DNA from: Ceratotherium simum simum
Lineage: Eukaryota; Chordata; Mammalia; Perissodactyla; Rhinocerotidae
NCBI RefSeq assembly: GCF_000283155.1
Contig: NW_004454207.1
Coordinates: 14,294,834-14,358,833, forward strand
DNA length: 64,000 nucleotides
Direction: 5' to 3'
This document shows, piece after piece, positions 59,190 to 64,000 of the stretch (its first letter is position 1; each line of letters begins with the position of its first letter). The translations under genes were made by a program, and so were the position numbers. Under the pieces are notes generated by a model. That model was not told the origin of the DNA. It did no database searches and saw only the letters and a list, made by a program, of their open reading frames with translations.

Positions 59190-59600
59190 GGAAATACTGG
59201 AAGTGTTCACCCACATGGTGTCTTGCTCTCCTTCCTGGGCTCATGGGGAGACTACATTCCCAGTCCACTCGTACTTAGGAAGGGTCTTGTGACTACATTG
59301 ACACTGAAATATGAACAGAAATGATATTTGTACCTCCAGGCCAAGGTATTTGAGAGCAAGTATGCCACCTCCATGCTCTGTGTTTCATTCAGCAGCAAAC
59401 ACAAAGATCCCTTGTTGAGAAGTGCAACCACTTGATGGGAGCAGCCTGGATACCTGGGCCATCTGACAGTGAATGCCCGTGCCTACCCACATCAGATTTC
59501 ATGTGCATGAGAAATAAACTTTTGTTGTTTTAAGCCATTGCAGGTTTGCAGGTTTTGTCTGTTGCATCAGCTAGCAGTTACTTTATCTGATTAACGCACA
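59190..59600 (+). mobile_element. Old LTR, ERVL/MaLR-like
   Basis: 'aaatatgaacagaaatgata', 'tacctccaggcc', 'gcagcctggatacctgggcc' and 'gcatgagaaataaacttttg ttgttttaagccatt' are typical of old LTRs with a polyadenylation signal before a T-rich 3' part. The block ends near 'gattaacgcac'. Confidence 0.6.
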
Positions 59601-61700
59601 CCTACCATTTTTGTGGCTAGATGTATTTAAATATTTTAATTACAAATGCCATAGAACATATATTCTTGCTGCAAAAAAATTCTAACAATACAGATAAATT
59701 ACAATCTCCCCTTTTCCTCAAAGTTCAGCCCCCTCCTCATAGGTAACCATAATTAATAATGTGGTGTGTGTCATTTTAAAGCTAATCTGAGGCTTTTTCA
59801 TAAACAGGTGTGTTATAAAAATATATTAATTTTTATCACACATGATTAACAATGTACATATTGTTCTGCCTCTTGAACTTGTCACTTAATAAAATGAATG
59901 CAGGATATTTCCACGAGAGAACATATAGATCCATCACACTCTGAACTACTCTCTAGAATTCTTTTTCTTTTAAGCAGATTTATTGAGATATAATTGATAT
60001 ACAAAAAACTATACAGATGTAGTATATACAATTTGATGAGTTTGGACATATGTATACACCTGTGAAATCATCACCATGATCAAGGTAACAGACATATCCA
60101 TCACCTCCAAAAGTTTCCTTGTATCTCTTTGGTTTTTTTCTTTCGTGGTAAAAACACTTAACATGAGATCTACTCTCTTAAAAAACCATAAGTGTATAAT
60201 AAAGTGTTGTTAACTATAGGCGCTATGCTGTACAGCAGATCTCTAGAACTAATTCATCTTGCATATCTGAAACTTTATACCAATTGAACAACTCCCCATC
60301 TCCCCCTCCCCCCAGGCCCTGGTAACCACAGTTCTAGTCTCTGCTTTTATGAGTTTGACAATTTTAGGTACCTGATATAAATGGAACCATGCAGTATTTG
60401 TCCTTCTGTGACTGGCTTTTTTCACTTAGTGTAATGTCCTTCAAGTTATCTGTGTTGTTGCAAGTGGCAGGATTTCCTCTTTTAAGGCTGAATAATATTC
60501 TACTGTGCATGCATGTGTATATATACATGTACATATATTGCAAAATTTTCTTTCTTTATTTATCTTCAATGGACATTTGGGTTGTTTCCATAACTTAGCT
60601 GTTGTGAGTAGTGCTGCAAGGAACATGAGAATGCAGATATCTCTCTGAGATCCTGATTTCCATTCTTTTGAGTATATACACAGAAATGAAATTGCTGGAT
60701 CATATGGTAGCTCTATTTTTAATTTTATTTTTTTGTGAGGAAGATTGGCCCTGAACTAACATCTGTGCCAATCTTCCACTATTTTGTATGTGGGACATCT
60801 CCACAGCATGGCTCGTTGAGCTATATGTAGGTCTGTGCCTGGGATCCGAACCCAAGAAACCACAGGCCGCTGAAGTAGAATGCGGGAACTTAACCACTAT
60901 GCCACTGGACTGGCCCCCTCTATTTTTAATTCTTTAAGGAACCTCCATACTGTTTTCTATAGTGGCTGCACCATTTTACATTCCCAGCAACAGTGTAGAA
61001 GGATTCAGTTTCTCTGCATCCTCACCAATACTTATCTTTTTGTTTTTTTAATAACCATCCTAATTGCTATGAGGTGATAGCTCATTGTGGTTTTGATTTG
61101 CATTTCCCTGATGATTAGTGATGTTGAGCATCTTTTCATATACCTTTTGGCCATTTGAATGAGAGACTGTCAGGAAGAATTGGAAGCAATCACGGTGTTG
61201 CAAGTTTTGATTATACAGAGATGTTAATCACGTATCATGGGAACTCCAATCATCATGTTCTAATCTGCCCTCCAAAAAGAGGAACAGGTAAGGATTATCC
61301 TACCTATGTTTATGCAATAATTAATTTAACCATTCTCCTCCTAATGGACACAAAAATTGCTTCCCATTTGTAGCTATGATTAATAGAACTGAAATCAACA
61401 TCTTTGAAAGTGAAATCTTGGGCAAATGTGCATGTTTTTCTACAGGAAAAACATAGCAAAGTGCAAATTTGATTAAAGTGGGCCAAGTTTGAAGACTGAA
61501 AATTTTTACAAGTATTGCTGAAATTCTGTTCCAAAAATGCCTTACCAATTCATAGTCTCTCAGATTAATGTATGTGAATGCCTTGCATTCTCATAGGCAC
61601 TTTATTTCATCAGTCTTTTAAATTTTGGTCAAACTTTGAGATGAAAGATATTGTCTCATTATCATTTTAATTTTTATTTCCTTTTTTTCAATTAGGATGA
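59601..61700 (-). mobile_element. L1 LINE 3' region (ORF2 end plus 3'UTR), interrupted by an ERE
   Basis: The minus-strand frame at 60626-60441 reads TTAKLWKQPKCPLKINKERK and later VEYYSALKEEILPLATTQI, the C-terminal end of L1 ORF2. The 3'UTR lies at 59960-60340, with landmarks shared with 13565-13960. The parts above 61160 and below 59960 look like other old L1 3' ends, so this is a mosaic. It is inactive. Confidence 0.8.
60727..60915 (-). mobile_element. ERE SINE inserted in an L1
   Basis: On the minus strand the ggggccagtccagtggcata-type head, a box B-like element ('gggttcggatcccaggc'), a body and one tail module are present. The direct repeat 'ctctatttttaattyt' flanks it (60711 and about 60917), so the L1 reading resumes exactly after the SINE. 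Confidence 0.9.
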
Positions 61701-61889
61701 GAATAAAATTAAATTAATCCCTTACCCATATAGAGCTGGATTTCTGCATTAATATCTTGAGTGCCCCGATTCTTCTAGGCATACTTTACGTTCTGAAATA
61801 TCAGCAACATCTCTCCTTTACTTTGAAAAGCAACGACTTGATCAGAATGACCAGTTGCTGGGCAATGGAGCCAGCAGGACACCCTTAGC

Positions 61890-62930
61890 TAGTGAAGATC
61901 TGAGGTCAGAGCAGTAGCCAGAGTCCATGAGAGAGACCACATGTAAAACCTTATCCAGAGAGCCTAGGGCAGGCTGGCAGTCAGTGTTCTGGATCTAGAG
62001 TGCGGCATAAGGTGGAGAAGGGACAATAAGGAGAGAAGATGGGGAATCTGGTTGAAGGTTCCAAGACAACTTCTGTTAATAGGCTTGGGAAATCTTCCTG
62101 TTTTATGTGGTATCTTGGATATCTTTCCTTGTCTTTCTAGTTGTTTTCATTCTTTCTCAATTTCTTTCATTCTTTCTAAGTTAATTTCTAAATGTCGTCC
62201 CTTTAATAGAAGATTTAAGTAGATTCAGAATGTAATTTTATGAATCAACACTTTGGTTATACATTTATTCCTGTTATCAGGATTAAGAGTGGGAGCTATG
62301 TAATTTGGAAAACAAATTGGGAAATCGTCCATGTTATTTTACGATATGGAACAGGATATCATGACATTGAGTAGTTGTTTCTTTGAAAATATGAAAGAAC
62401 TCAGTAGTAAAATTGTTGTTCTCAAAAAATAATGTGAAAGGTAGTCAACTCATGGCCTTCCTAATACTTTGTCAGTCTGTAAAATTAAAAGATGCATGCA
62501 TGGATATGTTTAACTTATCCAAGAATGCAGGAGAAATTAGAATTTAAATTTTATAGCATGTTCATTGGCTCGTTTATTCTCTAAACATTAACTGAACGTC
62601 TGCTCTTTGGAAGACATCTTGATTTTCTTGGGGATACTAGGGATTTTGTGTCTAGGAGCAGTTGGAAGTTATGAGATATCATGGTATCTCAGAAGGACAA
62701 TTAAAAAGGAGTGAAGAGGTGGGAGCCCACGTGAGAGCAGTTAAATGTAAATGCCCTGAGGTAAATCCATTTGGGCATTTGGGAAACCAGTTTTGCAGTG
62801 GGAAGGAAGTTTTAAGCTTAGCTATATGGTGGATGAGGTAAGGCTGTGGGAGACTCTCAGATGGTGTGTCTCAGAGTTGAGAAACTAAAGCCTAGACGCA
62901 AAATGGCTCTTAGCAGTTACTCTTGAATCC
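61890..62930 (+). pseudogene. Relic of a duplicated MAGEB locus (3' end)
   Basis: From about 62030 to 62930 the sequence aligns in order with the MAGE 3'UTR and flank at about 55605-56830. Examples are 'ctggttgaagg' / 'ttggttgaaaagg', 'ttatgtggtatctt' / 'ctatgtggtaaactt', 'aacaaattgggaaa' in both, 'agtaaaattgttg' / 'agtaaaattattg', 'aagaatgcaggagaaat' in both and 'aaatgccctgaggtaaa' / 'aaatgccctgaggaaag'. Just before it, 61905-61950 ('gtcagagcagtagccagagt') weakly resembles the Arg/Ala-rich C-terminal coding part. No open MAGE frame remains. The nearby L1 mosaic may have replaced the rest. The 3' homology is firm. The coding relic is tentative. Confidence 0.6.
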
Positions 62931-63544
62931 TAGATACACTAGAGAGAAACTGTCCATTGGGAGAGGCAAGGTAGGTGTTATGAGTACTTGTGCCAGTGCA
63001 TCTGATCACAGTTTGCAAAGTAATTGTCTTACATTCTCAACTGCAAACACATGCTATGTTCCACAAAAAAAGAAGAATGACTCAGAGGGTGGAAACAAGA
63101 ACCCATAAGATGGAGGTGATAGCCAGAGGAATTATTCTCAGGCTTTGAAATCTAATCAAGGAACTGACACCATTTGCCCATTGAGATTTCAGAACTGCTG
63201 TTGTCCAGTGACTCTTGTACCTCCCATTTTCTTGTTTCTAAAGAGAAATGTCTACAGATGTTATTCTATTCCTATCTCACCATTGTACAGTGGACGTGCT
63301 AGGACCGATGACTTGTCTCTTTGTTTCACGGATCTACAAATAGAGATTTATTGTGCCCAACTGGTATGCTTAATGAACTTTCCCCCAAGAGCCTCATCAC
63401 CTGCAGTTGGACCTGATTTAGATGATCAGACTTGGATTTTGAGCCAACTGTTGTAATGGGACAAGACTTTTTGAGATCTTTGGAGAAGATGAATGAATTT
63501 TGCACAAAGTGGGGGCGTGAAACATTGGGGCCTGGACAGTGGAC
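62931..63544. other. Intergenic DNA, nothing recognised
   Basis: A 103-codon open frame (63145-63456) has no recognisable protein content. Nothing else could be supported. Confidence 0.4.
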
Positions 63545-63709
63545 TATGGCAAACAGAATCTCATGGCCCCCACGATCCCCACCTCCTGGTGATCATACCT
63601 TTGTGTACTCATATCCTTGAGTGTGGGTAGGGCCTGTAACTTGCTTCTAACTAATATATTATGACAAAGGTGATGAGATGTCACCCCCGTGATTACACTA
63701 TGTCATGTG
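63545..63709 (+). mobile_element. Old LTR fragment, MaLR/ERVL-like
   Basis: 'cttgagtgtgggtagggcct', 'aacttgcttctaactaatat' and 'gacaaaggtgatgagatgtc' are text shared with old MaLR-type LTRs; the 35834 copy has 'gaggcaaaggtgatgagaca'. It appears to be cut by the ERV1-type LTR that follows. Confidence 0.5.
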
Positions 63710-64000
63710 TGTTAGGAAAATAATTAGAAATAAACTATCCTCCTGACTCAAAAATTCCTCTCCACAAACTATACATAAAATAAAAGACAAATCCAAACTT
63801 AGTAAGGAGAGAAAAGCTTTCTTCAGAAAGGATTATTGCAAGAGTGGAAAGGGACTTTTGAAAGAGAGGGAGGGAAACTATTGCAATAGGGATGTGGGAG
63901 ATCAAGATTTGGCCACCCTGAAATCTATCTCTTTACCTTGGTTGTTTTCTCTGAGGACATTTGACCTCCCCCACTAACTGCCTAAAGAATTTGACATGGT
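63710..64000 (+). mobile_element. ERV1-type LTR, cut by the window edge
   Basis: The text at 63893-64000 ('gggagatcaagatttggcca', 'ctctgaggacatttgacctc', 'cccactaactgcctaaagaa') is the near-exact reverse complement of 35560-35670 within the LTR at 35011-35680, so it is the same family in the opposite orientation. The likely TG start is at 63710. A purine-rich stretch lies at 63845-63877. The remainder lies outside the window, so I cannot tell a solo LTR from a provirus. Confidence 0.65.

Noticed and set aside
1..64000. CRISPR arrays, operons, prophage or other prokaryotic systems
   Set aside because: Composition, interspersed repeats and gene structure are mammalian. No regularly spaced short repeats were seen.

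Overview
The window is mammalian nuclear DNA: AT-rich, crowded with diverged L1, L2, MIR, MaLR LTR and DNA-transposon fragments, with one protein-coding gene. The lineage is given by eleven copies of a tRNA-derived SINE whose head reads like ggggccggcccngtggc and whose tail carries 'gatgttagctcagggccaatcttcctc' type modules. This matches the equine repetitive elements (ERE) of horses and other perissodactyls. The gene is a type I MAGE of the B subfamily, closest by recall to MAGEB18, so I infer a perissodactyl X chromosome in the region syntenic with human Xp21. Repeat family names are by recall, not by a library search.

Positions 1-52,590 are a gene desert. I found no convincing exon, only interspersed repeats separated by unique AT-rich DNA. 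Points of interest are two places where one target site was used twice by retroelements (16.9-17.5 kb and 43.9-44.5 kb), a solo ERV1-type LTR with a 4-bp target duplication (23.1 kb), a Tigger-like transposon inside an L1 (29.5 kb), a hAT-like inverted-repeat element (50.3 kb) and a tandem duplication with splice-like motifs (48.2 kb).

Positions 52,590-56,900 hold the gene. A decayed L1 ends just before a GC-rich leader made of about four diverged units with ETS-type CCGGAAGT/CTTCCG sites, then an intron ending at 54,465, a single coding exon (CDS 54,525-55,583, 352 aa, intact), a 3'UTR whose first ~171 bp is tandemly duplicated, and polyadenylation signals near 56,293 and 56,342.

Positions 56,900-64,000 are repeats again, except that about 62,010-62,930 is clearly homologous to the MAGE 3'UTR and its downstream flank. 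It appears to be the remains of a duplicated MAGEB locus whose coding exon has decayed. The window ends inside another ERV1-type LTR related to those at 23.1 and 35.0 kb.
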